Assembly (NCBI RefSeq): GCF_016917355.1
Contig: NZ_CP070304.1
Coordinates: 3,100,001-3,164,000 of the forward strand
Reading direction: 5' to 3'
Origin: Glaciimonas sp. PAMC28666
GTDB lineage: Bacteria; Pseudomonadota; Gammaproteobacteria; Burkholderiales; Burkholderiaceae_D
Length of the DNA: 64,000 nucleotides
This document shows positions 8,596 through 17,850 of this stretch, one piece after another; position 1 is the first letter of the stretch, and every line of letters begins with the position of its first letter. Under the pieces are notes generated by a model. The model made no database searches. It saw nothing but the letters and a program-made list of their open reading frames with translations, and was not told the DNA's origin. The position numbers and the translations under genes are program-made.

Positions 8596-10716
8596 CTAAG
8601 CGACCAGCTTGGAGATATCAGCAACCTGATTCAACATCAGGTGTAAATTGGACAACAGCGCCAGACGGTTGTTACGCAAATGCTCATCTTCCGCCATCAC
8701 CATCACCTCATTGAAAAATGCATCTACCTCTGAGCGCAAGCGTGCGAGCGATTGTAACGCGCCAGCAAAGTCACCTTGGGCAAACGCTGCATCAACCTGC
8801 GGCTTCACATTCGTCATCGCAGCGACCAGATTTTTTTCAGCCTCATCCTGCAACAAACCAGTCTGAACCGTGCCGGTATCGACCACGTTATTTTTTTTCA
8901 GAATGTTGGTGATGCGCTTGTTTGCTGCCGCCAATGCTTCGGCTTCTGGTAACGCTGCAAATGCCTGCACTGCATCCAGACGTTCGATGATGTTGGTCAG
9001 TGTGTCGGGTTGTTGTGCTATGACTGCTTCGATCTGGCTCGGTGCGTAACCACGCTCGCGCAATATGCCACGCAAGCGGTCGTACATAAAACTTAACACC
9101 TCGGCGCATGGATCCTTGAAATTCGTATTCTCGGAGAATGACCCGGCAGTCGTTTGCAACAACTGTTGTAGCGATAACGGCAGGCGTTTTTCGAGCAACA
9201 TGCGCAATACGCCTAAGGCGTGGCGACGGAGCGCGAAAGGATCTTTGTCCCCGGTTGGTTGCAAACCGATACCCCAGATACCGACCAGTGTTTCCAGTTT
9301 ATCCGCCAGTGCAACCACGGTGCTGGTGTCGGTAGTTGGCAACGCATCGCCGGCAAAGCGCGGTTGATAATGTTCAGAAATGGCCAGCGCAACTGGTTCC
9401 GCCTCGCCGTCATGGCCTGCGTAGTAGGTGCCCATGATGCCCTGCAGTTCCGGAAACTCCCCGACCATATCGGTCAGCAAATCGGCTTTGGCAAGTTCAG
9501 CCGCGCGCGAAGCGCGTGCTGCCAGTAGTGGATCGTTGCTCCATAGTGCTGCGATGGCAACCGCGATGGTCTGAACCCGCTGGGTGCGCTGAAACTGATT
9601 GCCGAGTTTATTGTGGTACACCACATTCGCGAGTAACGGGACGCGCTCTGCCAGGGTCTTTTTCTGATCTTGTTCGAAGAAAAATTTGGCATCTGCCAGC
9701 CGTGGACGGACCACGCGTTCATTGCCTTGAATAATGTATTGCGGATCTTTGGTTTCCAGATTCGATACAATCAAAAAGCGCGAACGCAGCTTGCCGTCAG
9801 TATCAGTCAGCGCAAAATATTTCTGATTGGTTTGCATTGTCAATATCAGGCATTCTTGCGGAACCGACAGATACTCATCCTCAAAGTGGCATGGATACAC
9901 CACAGGCCATTCGACCAGCGCAGTGACTTCGTCCAGCAACGATTCCGGCATCAGCACCAGATCATCACCGGCCTCTGCCAGCAACGCCGCGCGGATTTGC
10001 TCTTTGCGCTGACTGAAGCTGGCGACGACTTTGCCTTGGCTTGCCAGCACTTCGACGTAACTCTCGGCGTCTGCAATGGTGATCGCGCCTTTTGACAAGA
10101 ACCGATGTCCGCCGGTAATGCGATCCGCATTCAGGCCCAACAAACGCAGCGTCACCACGGTGTCGCCGTGCAAGGCGATCAGTCGGTGTGCAGGGCGTAC
10201 GAAATGCACCGTTTCACCGGCGGCAGGGCCGTGCTGTAGCTGATAGCTCATTTGCTTGGGAATCGGCAATTTGGCGATCGTGTCATCCAAAATGACTTGC
10301 AAGCCGACTTCGAGTGCGGCACCTTTGGCGGTGTAGCTATAAAAAAAGCTTTCAGCCTTGCCATCGACGGCACGTTCCAGCTGGTCCGGCGTAATCAGCA
10401 CAGCGTTCGTTGTGGCAGCTAAAGCGGCCAGTTTTTTGATTAATGGCACGCTCGGCTGACCTTGCGCGTCCAGTGCGACGGAAACCGGCAGCACTTTTTC
10501 CCGCATGGTCTTATCCAGAGAGATCGCACGCACGTTACTGATGATGACCGCCAGACGTCGCGGCGTCGCGTACGTGGTGGCGACCGCATCGCTGGCCAAA
10601 AAGTCGCGTGCTTTCAAACCGTTGAAAATACCGCTGGCAAAAGCGTTGCCGAGTTTTTCGAGCGCCTTCGGTGGCAATTCTTCAGTAAAAATTTCGATTA
10701 AAAGGGTAGAACTCAT
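8596..10716 (-). CDS. glyS: Glycyl-tRNA synthetase beta subunit
   Basis: GlyS is the large subunit of the alpha2-beta2 glycyl-tRNA synthetase; it recognises tRNA-Gly while the alpha subunit GlyQ activates glycine. The 706-residue length is normal. The N terminus [17 protein letters not shown] is the family signature. The interior has MTNQKYF-type [17 protein letters not shown] and the HD-like region [19 protein letters not shown]. The anticodon-binding DALR-like C-terminal part includes [20 protein letters not shown]. It starts four bases inside the end of glyQ (ATGA overlap), so translation of the two subunits is probably coupled. Confidence 0.97.
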   Translation of the reverse strand: MSSTLLIEIFTEELPPKALEKLGNAFASGIFNGLKARDFLASDAVATTYATPRRLAVIISNVRAISLDKTMREKVLPVSVALDAQGQPSVPLIKKLAALAATTNAVLITPDQLERAVDGKAESFFYSYTAKGAALEVGLQVILDDTIAKLPIPKQMSYQLQHGPAAGETVHFVRPAHRLIALHGDTVVTLRLLGLNADRITGGHRFLSKGAITIADAESYVEVLASQGKVVASFSQRKEQIRAALLAEAGDDLVLMPESLLDEVTALVEWPVVYPCHFEDEYLSVPQECLILTMQTNQKYFALTDTDGKLRSRFLIVSNLETKDPQYIIQGNERVVRPRLADAKFFFEQDQKKTLAERVPLLANVVYHNKLGNQFQRTQRVQTIAVAIAALWSNDPLLAARASRAAELAKADLLTDMVGEFPELQGIMGTYYAGHDGEAEPVALAISEHYQPRFAGDALPTTDTSTVVALADKLETLVGIWGIGLQPTGDKDPFALRRHALGVLRMLLEKRLPLSLQQLLQTTAGSFSENTNFKDPCAEVLSFMYDRLRGILRERGYAPSQIEAVIAQQPDTLTNIIERLDAVQAFAALPEAEALAAANKRITNILKKNNVVDTGTVQTGLLQDEAEKNLVAAMTNVKPQVDAAFAQGDFAGALQSLARLRSEVDAFFNEVMVMAEDEHLRNNRLALLSNLHLMLNQVADISKLVA

Positions 10717-11696
10717 GCTACTTCACTCCCTGCGCGACGCGCCACCGTGTTGGTGTATTCGTCGCCAAATTCTTTTAGCAATAACGGCGCGTTTTTTTCG
10801 TTCAGTTCCCACATAGGAAAGCCGAGCGTCTCGCGCGATTCGTAATAGGCCTTCGCCACTTCGCGTGAAAGGTTACGAATACGACCCATATAAGCAGCGC
10901 GTTCGGTCACCGAAATTGCGCCGCGGGCATCCAGCAAATTGAATGTATGCGCTGCTTTTAACACCATTTCATAGGCGGGCAGGGCCAACGGCACCGCCAG
11001 CAATTTCTTGGCCTGTGCTTCATAGCTGCCGAACAGCGGGAACAGGAACTCGGTGTCTGCGTACTCAAAATTGTAGGTCGACTGCTCAACTTCATTCTGG
11101 TGGAAGACGTCGCCGTAGCTCAGGTGTTTTTTGACATCGTTTTCAACCCATTCCGTCCAGACCAGATCGTAGACGTTTTCGACGCCTTGCAAATACATGG
11201 CAAGGCGTTCGATGCCATAAGTAATTTCGCCCAACACCGGTTTGCAGTCAAGACCGCCTACTTGTTGAAAATAGGTAAATTGGGTGACTTCCATGCCGTT
11301 CAGCCAGACTTCCCAGCCCAGACCCCATGCACCCAGGGTCGGATTTTCCCAGTCATCTTCAACAAAGCGGACATCGTTCTTTTGCAAATCCAGCCCAAGC
11401 GCCTCAAGCGAACCCAGATAGAGATCCAGAATGTTTTCCGGCGCAGGCTTCAGGACCACCTGATATTGGTAGTAATGCTGCAACCGGTTAGGGTTGTTAC
11501 CGTAACGGCCATCCTTGGGGCGGCGTGATGGCTGGACGTAAGCTGCACGCCATGGCTCTGGTCCGATAGCGCGTAAAAAAGTCGCGGTGTGCGAGGTGCC
11601 AGCGCCGACTTCCATGTCGTAAGGTTGCAGTAACGCACAACCTTGCGCGCCCCAGTAGTCTTGCAATTTGAGAATTATTTGTTGGAATGTAAGCAT
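10713..11696 (-). CDS. glyQ: Glycyl-tRNA synthetase alpha subunit
   Basis: GlyQ is the catalytic class II subunit that forms glycyl-adenylate. The 327-residue protein starts [20 protein letters not shown], the typical N terminus. Class II motif 2 is visible around [20 protein letters not shown]. Further family motifs are [19 protein letters not shown], the [19 protein letters not shown] segment and [13 protein letters not shown] (motif 3). The gene overlaps glyS by four bases and is the first cistron of the pair. The 269 bp upstream, before lnt, contain an array of 11-bp direct repeats described separately. Confidence 0.97.
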   Translation of the reverse strand: MLTFQQIILKLQDYWGAQGCALLQPYDMEVGAGTSHTATFLRAIGPEPWRAAYVQPSRRPKDGRYGNNPNRLQHYYQYQVVLKPAPENILDLYLGSLEALGLDLQKNDVRFVEDDWENPTLGAWGLGWEVWLNGMEVTQFTYFQQVGGLDCKPVLGEITYGIERLAMYLQGVENVYDLVWTEWVENDVKKHLSYGDVFHQNEVEQSTYNFEYADTEFLFPLFGSYEAQAKKLLAVPLALPAYEMVLKAAHTFNLLDARGAISVTERAAYMGRIRNLSREVAKAYYESRETLGFPMWELNEKNAPLLLKEFGDEYTNTVARRAGSEVA

Positions 11697-11806
11697 TATT
11701 TTTTGTGCTGCTCCATGCGGCTGGGCGGGTTGCTAAAAAGCAAAGTGAGTTTCGCTAAAGGAGCGATTTTAGCGGGTTTTAACGGCCTTATGTAGCTGGC
11801 CGCTGT

Positions 11807-11882
11807 TATGTGGTGCTTATGTGCTGCTCATGTGGTGCTTATGTGCCGCTCATGTGGTGCTCATGTGCCGCTCAGGTGGTCG
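11807..11882. repeat. Short 11-bp direct repeats upstream of glyQ
   Basis: Seven consecutive degenerate units of 11 bp alternate between TATGTGGTGCT-like and CATGTGCCGCT-like forms, with a last unit of CAGGTGGTCGCT. They lie in the space between the start of glyQ (11696) and the end of lnt (11966). One frame can be read through the array but the product has no similarity to anything I know. The array most likely arose by slippage. Confidence 0.7.
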
Positions 11883-11965
11883 CTGCGTTGCAATTAATGT
11901 ATTGTCAACCTGCTATCTGTTGGGCATGCTCAGGACGTAAATACCGTCGGAGGCAAATTATTTAT

Positions 11966-13525
11966 TCAATTTTTACGGCTTTGGCGCTTACGGCCAGAGA
12001 TCCTTGCCGCGGCCAATAACAGCGTGGCCAACATCAGCAGCAGGCGGTTACCCAGAAGAATATAAGGCGTATTCCCGGTGAAGCCCTGAACCGATGCTGC
12101 CAGCACGCCGGAAGTCAGCGGCGGCAAGTACGCTGTCACATTGCCGTGTGGATCGATGACAGCGGTGGTGCCGGTATTTGTCGCACGCAACATCGGACGG
12201 CCGCTTTCGATACTGCGCATTTGTGAAATCTGTAAATGTTGCGGAAGAGCAATGGAATCACCAAACCAGGCAATATTCGACATATTCAGTAATACCGTCG
12301 CCGCAGGATGCCCTGCAGCTCTTGTGGCAGACAGTTGCGCCGCGATTTCCTCACCGAATAAATCTTCATAACAAATGTTAGGCAGGACCCATTGATCCTT
12401 GACCGCAAACGGTGGTTGCACCACCGCGCCACGGGTAAAGTCTCCCAGCGGAATATTCATCAAAGCGACAAACCAGTGAAAGCCGTACGGAATGAATTCG
12501 CCAAATGGCACCAAATGGTGCTTGTCATAGCGATAAAGGCGAGAACCGTTGGCATCGGCGGCATCGGCAGTATTAGCTACGGTAGCCGGCGAAAATCCCA
12601 GTACGCTATTCGCATACAGATTCGGGCCATCCGTGAGGGGAATCCCCAACGCGATGGTACTGCCGGATTGTTGCGCGAACTGGGCGATTGCAGGGATGTA
12701 TTCTGGCGGTAGCTGCGTTTGCAAAAGCGGTATCGCGGTTTCCGGTGTGGCGATCAGGTCGGCAGGCGCGGCGCTAATCATGTCCTTATACAGCGCTAAT
12801 GTATGATCGATTTTGCTTGGATCGAATTTCATCTCCTGCGCGACATTACCTTGCAGCAAGCGTACCGAGATCGGTTGTCCGTTAGGCTTGGTCCAGTTGA
12901 TGTGGTGCAGGCCAAACCCCAGAAGCAAAACGCCTATCGCCGCGCAGGCCGGCAATTTTTTTTGGGGCAATAAGGCCAGACAGCCACCGATTAACGCCGC
13001 GATCAGCCCGACGCCGTAGACGCCAACGATCGGTGCATAGCCAGCGAGGGGACTCGCGGTGTGCGCATAGCCGGACACCAGCCATGGAAAGCCGGTGAAA
13101 ATCCACCCGCGCACCCATTCGCTCAACGCCCACAGTGCGGGAAAAATCGTCACCGCTGTCATCAATGCCGAAGCGTCCCAGCGGCGGCGCAGCCAGACGG
13201 TTAATCCCGTTGCCGCAGCGGCGTGCAGCCCGACAAATAGCGCCAGCAATACCACCGCCAGAGCAGTAATCCAACTCGGCATTCCCCCATACACGTGCAT
13301 ACTGATGTATAGCCAATAGACGCCGCAGACGCTCCAGCCAAAGCCGAACGCCCAACCCAGCAGCACAGCTTGTTTAACCGTGTCGGTTTTCAGCAAACCC
13401 CACATGAGTATTGCCAATGTCAGCAACTGAATCGGCCATGCGCCGAACGGGGCAAACGCCAATACATTGATTGCGCCCAGCAGTGCGGCAAGGGGAAGTT
13501 GGATCGAGGTAACGCGCAAGGTCAT
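11966..13525 (-). CDS. lnt: Apolipoprotein N-acyltransferase
   Basis: Lnt adds the third acyl chain to the N-terminal cysteine of lipoproteins in the inner membrane. The 519-residue protein has about six N-terminal membrane segments followed by a periplasmic nitrilase-type domain and a last membrane segment near the C terminus. The catalytic triad is visible: Glu in LIATPETAIPLL, Lys in YDKHHLVPFGEF and Cys in LPNICYEDLFGEE. The motif MSNIAWFGDSIALPQHLQIS is also characteristic. It follows corC on the same strand after about 200 bp, as in the E. coli ybeX-lnt pair. A stretch AANTADAADANGS forms a small Ala-rich insertion before the Lys loop. Confidence 0.95.
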   Translation of the reverse strand: MTLRVTSIQLPLAALLGAINVLAFAPFGAWPIQLLTLAILMWGLLKTDTVKQAVLLGWAFGFGWSVCGVYWLYISMHVYGGMPSWITALAVVLLALFVGLHAAAATGLTVWLRRRWDASALMTAVTIFPALWALSEWVRGWIFTGFPWLVSGYAHTASPLAGYAPIVGVYGVGLIAALIGGCLALLPQKKLPACAAIGVLLLGFGLHHINWTKPNGQPISVRLLQGNVAQEMKFDPSKIDHTLALYKDMISAAPADLIATPETAIPLLQTQLPPEYIPAIAQFAQQSGSTIALGIPLTDGPNLYANSVLGFSPATVANTADAADANGSRLYRYDKHHLVPFGEFIPYGFHWFVALMNIPLGDFTRGAVVQPPFAVKDQWVLPNICYEDLFGEEIAAQLSATRAAGHPAATVLLNMSNIAWFGDSIALPQHLQISQMRSIESGRPMLRATNTGTTAVIDPHGNVTAYLPPLTSGVLAASVQGFTGNTPYILLGNRLLLMLATLLLAAARISGRKRQSRKN

Positions 13526-13723
13526 CGGTATGTAGTCCGGCTAGAGTGAGTCTATGCGCTAAAGTGGATCGATTGAATGGTTTGAATGGTTTGATTCAGC
13601 ATATCAATCAGATCCGGTAGGCAAGCGGGGCGAAATGAAGGCGACTTAATAGAAGGCGGCTTAATATCTGCAGGTGGATACAAATTACAAATGCCGCAAG
13701 CCAACCTGACCGAACTTGCCGAC

Positions 13724-14608
13724 TTATGCGTCATCGTCGGGCAGCGCGCCCTGAATTTTTTCGACCAGCAATACATGCACCTGACGAGGATCGGCGCGCA
13801 GCACCTCAAAGCGCACGTGGTCGAAAATGAATTTGTCACCTTTACGTGGTACGCGACCCAAATGATTGGCTACCAAACCGCCGATAGTGTCGACGTCTTC
13901 GTCTGAAAAGTGTGTTTCCAGCGCCTCGTTAAATTGCGCGATTTCAGTCAGCGCCTTGACGCGCCAGCGGGCGCCGTGGTCGCCGTCGCGGATAACCAGA
14001 ATGTTGTCTTCTTCTTCGTCGAAGTCATATTCGTCTTCGATGTCACCGACGATTTGCTCCAGCACGTCTTCGATGGTGATCAGACCGGCTACGCCGCCGT
14101 ATTCATCCACCACAATTGCCATGTGATTGCGGTTGGCGCGAAAGTCGCGCAGCAACACATTCAGACGTTTGGACTCGGGAATAAAAATAGCCGGTCGCAA
14201 CATGTCGCGCACGTCGAACGACTCTTCTGCATAGTAGCGCAGCAGGTCTTTCGCCAGCAGTACGCCAATCACTTTGTCGCGATCACCATCCACAGCCGGG
14301 AAGCGTGAGTGCGCGGTCGATAATACTTCCGGCATCCATTCTTCGATGGGCTTGGTGATATCGATCATATCCATTTGCGAGCGCGGCACCATGATGTCGC
14401 GTGCGGACAGATCGGAAACCTGAAACACCCCTTCGATCATCGATAAAGCATCGGCGTCGATCAGGTTGCGCTCGTGCGCATCTTGCAAAACATCGAGAAG
14501 TTCTGCGCGGTTTTCAGGCTCGGGGGAAATGAGGGCGGTCAGGCGTTCAAACAAAGACCTGTGGGGTTTAGCGTCAAAGGATTTGACGCTACTAGAGTGC
14601 TCGGGCAT
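13724..14608 (-). CDS. corC: CorC/HlyC-family CBS-domain protein
   Basis: The 294-residue protein matches the YbeX/CorC group. It has two CBS motifs (IMVPRSQMDMIDI; FRANRNHMAIVVDEYGGVAG), then the C-terminal CorC_HlyC FAD-like transporter-associated domain (start about DEEEDNILVIRDGD; motif VDTIGGLVANHLGRVPRKGD). In enteric bacteria CorC influences Mg/Co efflux and ribosome maturation; the exact role is not settled. There are no membrane segments. The name HlyC in the family title is historical and has nothing to do with toxin acylation in the RTX locus of this window. It precedes lnt, as expected, but is separated from ybeY by an inserted redox module. Confidence 0.93.
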   Translation of the reverse strand: MPEHSSSVKSFDAKPHRSLFERLTALISPEPENRAELLDVLQDAHERNLIDADALSMIEGVFQVSDLSARDIMVPRSQMDMIDITKPIEEWMPEVLSTAHSRFPAVDGDRDKVIGVLLAKDLLRYYAEESFDVRDMLRPAIFIPESKRLNVLLRDFRANRNHMAIVVDEYGGVAGLITIEDVLEQIVGDIEDEYDFDEEEDNILVIRDGDHGARWRVKALTEIAQFNEALETHFSDEDVDTIGGLVANHLGRVPRKGDKFIFDHVRFEVLRADPRQVHVLLVEKIQGALPDDDA

Positions 14609-14734
14609 ATGGCGTTAGCCTTGGATATACGTTATTTCGAATGCGATAGGATACAACAAATATGTGACAGGACGAAGAAACGTGCCTATTTGAGTCATTA
14701 TATTGGCATAAATGAGGTTATTTTAACCACAATT

Positions 14735-14764
14735 AAAAAAGGCAACGCGGTGATCGCATTGCCT
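14735..14764 (-). terminator. Rho-independent terminator of the MXKDX gene
   Basis: On the minus strand a stem GGCAATGCG / CGCGTTGCC with a short loop is followed by six T. It lies about 20 bp after the stop codon of the MXKDX repeat gene, upstream of corC, so corC is probably transcribed from its own promoter. Confidence 0.85.
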
Positions 14765-14786
14765 CAAAGTTGCTTACTCTTGCAAT

Positions 14787-15167
14787 TTATTTCTTCATTT
14801 CATCTTTTGCCATGCCATCCTTACCCATTGCATCTTTGTCCATGGTCGATTTTTTCTTCATCGTATTGGCTTTTTTAGTCATTTTATCTTTCGCCATTTG
14901 ATCCTTAGGCATACTGTCTTTCGCCATACTGTCCTTGGACATGCTGTCTTTCGCCATACTGTCCTTGGACATGCTGTCTTTCGCCATACTGTCCTTGGAC
15001 ATGCTGTCTTTCGCCATACTGTCCTTGGACATGCTGTCTTTCGCCATACTGTCCTTGGACATGCTGTCTTTACTCATTGCGTCCGGTTTCATCGCGTCTT
15101 GCGCAAAGACACTTGTAGCGGCCAATAACAGACAGCCCATCAGTACTGCAGATAATTGCTTTTTCAT
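14787..15167 (-). CDS. Pentapeptide MXKDX repeat protein
   Basis: The ATG at 15167 follows GGAG at a good distance; the product is 126 residues. It has a signal peptide (MKKQLSAVLMGCLLLAATSVFAQ) and then an almost pure repeat of five-residue units of the type MxKDS (SMAKDSMSKD and similar), ending in a Lys/Met-rich tail. It belongs to the exported MXKDX repeat family found in Burkholderiales and relatives, whose function is unknown. The repeated units are rich in Met, Lys and Asp, so metal binding is an attractive but unproven idea. At DNA level the central part is five identical or nearly identical 30-bp units, so copy number is likely to vary between strains. Confidence 0.88.
   Translation of the reverse strand: MKKQLSAVLMGCLLLAATSVFAQDAMKPDAMSKDSMSKDSMAKDSMSKDSMAKDSMSKDSMAKDSMSKDSMAKDSMSKDSMAKDSMPKDQMAKDKMTKKANTMKKKSTMDKDAMGKDGMAKDEMKK
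14911..15070. repeat. 30-bp tandem repeats inside the MXKDX gene
   Basis: Five consecutive 30-bp units cover 14911-15060. The last four are identical and the first differs by one base; a 10-bp partial unit follows. Each unit encodes two MxKDS pentapeptides, so a change in copy number keeps the frame. There are no spacers, so this is not a CRISPR array. Confidence 0.95.
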
Positions 15168-15229
15168 GTAAATCTCCAATTAATATAAATATGGCAAAAG
15201 TGCCGATACATCAGTGAGTGCCTGGCGCG

Positions 15230-15271
15230 CCGGTACAGGCTCTCTCGACCAAACGAGAAAGTCTGAACCGG
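15230..15271. other. Long imperfect hairpin between MXKDX and molybdoprotein genes
   Basis: Two 18-base arms (CCGGTACAGGCTCTCTCG and CGAGAAAGTCTGAACCGG) are complementary at 15 of 18 positions, with a 6-base loop. No T-run follows on either strand. It lies after the stop of the molybdopterin gene and before the start of the MXKDX gene. It may be a processing or attenuation structure, or a small repeat element. Confidence 0.6.
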
Positions 15272-15342
15272 TGCATCAGGGATTTCGACAACCGAGCACT
15301 GTTTGAGTGTGGCCAGAGTCCGGGTTGTATAAAAAGGGTTGG

Positions 15343-16128
15343 TTACGCGCCGCCGAACCAGTTGTAACCCTGGTCTTCCCAATAACCGCCGGGATACGTA
15401 TTGGTGACTACCATTGACATTATATGTTTTGGATTTTTATAGCCAAGTTTGGTCGGCATCCGCAGCTTCATTGGAAAACCGTATTTGGGTGGCAGGATTT
15501 GACCGTCATAGGTTAATGTCAGCTGGGTTTGTGGATGGAGCGCAGTCGGCATATCTATGCTGGTGTGATAATCGTCGCCGCATTGAAAATCGACATATTT
15601 GGCACTGAGATCTGCGCCGATCTGCTTTAAAAAAAGCGAAAAGGGTACGCCACCCCAGCGGCCGATTGCACTCCATCCCTCAACACAAATATGCCGCGTG
15701 ATTTGCTCGTTTTGTGGCAGTTGATGTAACGCATCGAGTGTCCAGGGACGCTTGTTGCTCACCAGTCCGCCGACCTTTAACAAATAGCCTTCTGCCGGTA
15801 TTTCCGGCACTTCGTCTTCGCTGTAATACGCATTGAACGGAAACGGTCGCGTTATCATGGAGGCCGGATAGGTGGGTGCCAGTTTGTTTGGATCGAACAG
15901 CCATCCCTGTACGCCGTCATTCATCCGTGAGATGCGTTCCAGCATATGGTCAACGGATAAATCATCGGTAATATTGCAACCGGTCAGCAGTGACAGGCCA
16001 CCCAAGGTGAGCGCACGCTTGCCAAACAGGCGACGCGACGGCATCGATAAGGCTTTCCGCGCGTCTTTCAATATCGACTCGGCATCGAGCTGAGAAGCAA
16101 CGGTAAGCAGGCGGGATTTTTTGATCAT
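15343..16128 (-). CDS. Tat-exported molybdopterin oxidoreductase (sulfite oxidase/MsrP-like), lipoprotein
   Basis: The 261-residue protein belongs to the sulfite-oxidase-type molybdopterin fold. The probable molybdenum-ligand Cys is in RHICVEGWSAIGRWGGVPF, and IKTPTKLGYKNPKHI-like PTKLGYKNPK and GYWEDQGYNWFGGA at the end are typical. The start at 16128 has GAGGAG upstream. A perfect twin-arginine motif SRRLFGK begins at about residue 31, followed by a hydrophobic stretch and the lipobox LTGC, so the folded cofactor protein is probably exported by Tat and lipid-anchored. The gene follows the cytochrome b gene by 82 bp, and the two likely form an electron-transfer pair. MsrP repairs methionine sulfoxide, but the substrate here is not evident from sequence. 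Confidence 0.88.
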   Translation of the reverse strand: MIKKSRLLTVASQLDAESILKDARKALSMPSRRLFGKRALTLGGLSLLTGCNITDDLSVDHMLERISRMNDGVQGWLFDPNKLAPTYPASMITRPFPFNAYYSEDEVPEIPAEGYLLKVGGLVSNKRPWTLDALHQLPQNEQITRHICVEGWSAIGRWGGVPFSLFLKQIGADLSAKYVDFQCGDDYHTSIDMPTALHPQTQLTLTYDGQILPPKYGFPMKLRMPTKLGYKNPKHIMSMVVTNTYPGGYWEDQGYNWFGGA

Positions 16129-16210
16129 GATGGGAACTCCTCGAATCTATCGGTGCAAAGTGCCTTGCAGGCTCATCTGAGCGTTGGTCTAGGCGTCTCG
16201 ATGAGCGCAC

Positions 16211-16825
16211 TCATCGTCCACGTAACATAGCTAACAAGGTGCGTGGCACCAACGCCACCATGACGATGTGAACCACGATAAACAGGACCAGAAAGCTCAT
16301 CGCACAAAAGTGCACTATGCGGGCATTGTCATAGCCACCCATCAGATCGCGCAAAATCGGAAACTGTACCGACTTCCAGATTGCAAGCCCTGAAAGCACC
16401 AACAGGATGATGTCGAGCATGACCGAAACATAGGCCAGCTTTTGTACCGCGTTATATTTGTCGAGTGCCTGATGCTGCAATTTGCCGGTGAGGGCTTGTT
16501 TCATATCGTGCAGCACCGCCGTCGGAGTAAGCGGAAAGAATTTCTTCCAGAGGCGTCCTGTGGTGCCATTAATGAGCAGATAAATCAGGCCGTTAATTGC
16601 TAACAACCACATCGCAGCAAAGTGCCATTGCAACGCACCGCCCAGCCAGCCGCCCAGCGTCAGGTTGGCAGGGATGCGGAAAGAAAAGATCGGTGATGCA
16701 TCATAAATTCGCCATCCGCTTAAAATCATCAAGATAACTGCAACGGCATTGAGCCAATGGGTAATGCGTAACCAGACTGGATGGATGACGGCTTTGCTTT
16801 GCACGTCGGTCGCTAGCGTATTCAT
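16211..16825 (-). CDS. Cytochrome b561-type membrane subunit
   Basis: The 204-residue protein has four to five membrane segments and the His pattern of the b-type cytochrome found with Ni/Fe hydrogenases and molybdoenzymes: VWLRITHWLNAVAVILM in the first segment, LQWHFAAMWLLAING in the second and IVHFCAMSFLVLF followed by FIVVHIVMVALVPRT in the last. These His residues probably hold two hemes. It is transcribed just before the molybdopterin lipoprotein and should pass quinol electrons to it across the inner membrane. Together they break the usual adjacency of ybeY and corC. Confidence 0.88.
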   Translation of the reverse strand: MNTLATDVQSKAVIHPVWLRITHWLNAVAVILMILSGWRIYDASPIFSFRIPANLTLGGWLGGALQWHFAAMWLLAINGLIYLLINGTTGRLWKKFFPLTPTAVLHDMKQALTGKLQHQALDKYNAVQKLAYVSVMLDIILLVLSGLAIWKSVQFPILRDLMGGYDNARIVHFCAMSFLVLFIVVHIVMVALVPRTLLAMLRGR

Positions 16826-17361
16826 TTTTGTCTCCCAACGTTAAAGAAGGTGAGGTCAAAGGCGGGGCCAAGGGTGATGCCAAAGCTGAGGCTAAGAAAG
16901 GCAATATCTAACGGAACTTAGGTTGGCATGCGATGCGCCCGAAATGCTTGAATGAAACATAGTCGGTGGGGTAAACGATTCCTTACAAATTTTTATACGA
17001 CTTTGCAAATAACTTTCGCGGCACCCGTTTTATCTCGGATACATCTCACAGATGATGTGCCGATAGGTTTTGGACGGAGGTCGGTCCTCACACTCCATGC
17101 TAGTCCCTTTTTGGGAGAAAAGAATAGAATATGTTTCCAAAAAATAAACATTATTTTATGCGCGATAATATTTGTATCGTAGTGGCGCGAACAAACCATC
17201 ATCCCAGGACGATTGAAGGGGATGGTTGGTCGCTCAACGAGCAAAGCTGGGGAGTGCTGGATGCTTGATGCTGAATGCCGGACTTAGTGGGACTGACCCA
17301 AAATCGTCGCCGAGCAATTTCGCGTATTTGTCTTACCGCAGTATTTGACGGTAGTCTGGGA
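16826..17361. other. Intergenic region upstream of the cytochrome b gene
   Basis: These 536 bp lie between the start of the cytochrome b gene and the end of ybeY. Short open frames exist on both strands but none has a ribosome site or recognisable product. The part around 17100-17170 is AT-rich. I see no clear terminator or repeat. Confidence 0.4.
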
Positions 17362-17850
17362 TTAGAGCAACGCTATCCCGGAATCCGCATAGGGATTAGG
17401 CCAACCCAAAGCAGCAAGAATGTCGATTTCAAGATTTTCCATTTCCGTCGCATCCTCATCGTCTTCGTGGTCATAGCCCTGTGCGTGCAGGACGCCGTGG
17501 ACCACCAGATGCGCGGTGTGCTCTTCGACTGACTTACCCTGCTCGGTAGCCTCGCGTTGCAGCACGTCGGTGCAGAGAACGATATCGGCTTCAATGGTTT
17601 CTGCGTCTTCGTCCTCGGTGTAGGCGAATGTCAGCACATTGGTCGCATAATCTTTGCCGCGATAATCCCGATTGAGGGTCTGTCCTTCTTCTGCGTCAAC
17701 AAAACGGATGGTGAGCTCAGCAGGGGCCAGCAGCGCCGCCTTGACCCAGCGCCGTACTTGCGGACGCAAAATGATGTCTTTCAGCCGCGCATCGGGATAT
17801 TGGACCGATAACGATAGCTTATTAATCACAGCTTTATTTTTTTGCGACAT
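17362..17850 (-). CDS. ybeY: Endoribonuclease YbeY (rRNA maturation factor)
   Basis: YbeY is a zinc-dependent single-strand endoribonuclease needed for 16S rRNA 3'-end maturation and 70S quality control. From the ATG at 17850 the protein is 162 residues. It has the metal site [18 protein letters not shown] with three His ligands, the conserved [18 protein letters not shown] segment and [15 protein letters not shown]. The start overlaps the end of phoH by 17 bp, typical of this pair and a sign of translational coupling. A longer frame to 17886 adds only phoH-overlapping codons. PhoH and YbeY are commonly encoded together and are thought to act in the same RNA pathway. Confidence 0.95.
   Translation of the reverse strand: MSQKNKAVINKLSLSVQYPDARLKDIILRPQVRRWVKAALLAPAELTIRFVDAEEGQTLNRDYRGKDYATNVLTFAYTEDEDAETIEADIVLCTDVLQREATEQGKSVEEHTAHLVVHGVLHAQGYDHEDDEDATEMENLEIDILAALGWPNPYADSGIALL

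Noticed and set aside
8648-10701. Many open frames antisense to glyS
   Set aside because: They shadow the glyS coding sequence; none has a ribosome site or recognisable motif.
13724-14608. corC carries the family name HlyC and could suggest a toxin-activating acyltransferase
   Set aside because: It is a CBS-domain CorC protein; the toxin acyltransferase HlyC is an unrelated family.
14911-15070. Regular 30-bp repeats, considered as a CRISPR array
   Set aside because: Units follow each other with no spacers and encode the MXKDX pentapeptides in frame.
17100-17245. AT-rich stretch upstream of the cytochrome b gene, considered as a mobile element remnant
   Set aside because: No inverted repeats, transposase fragment or target duplication visible.
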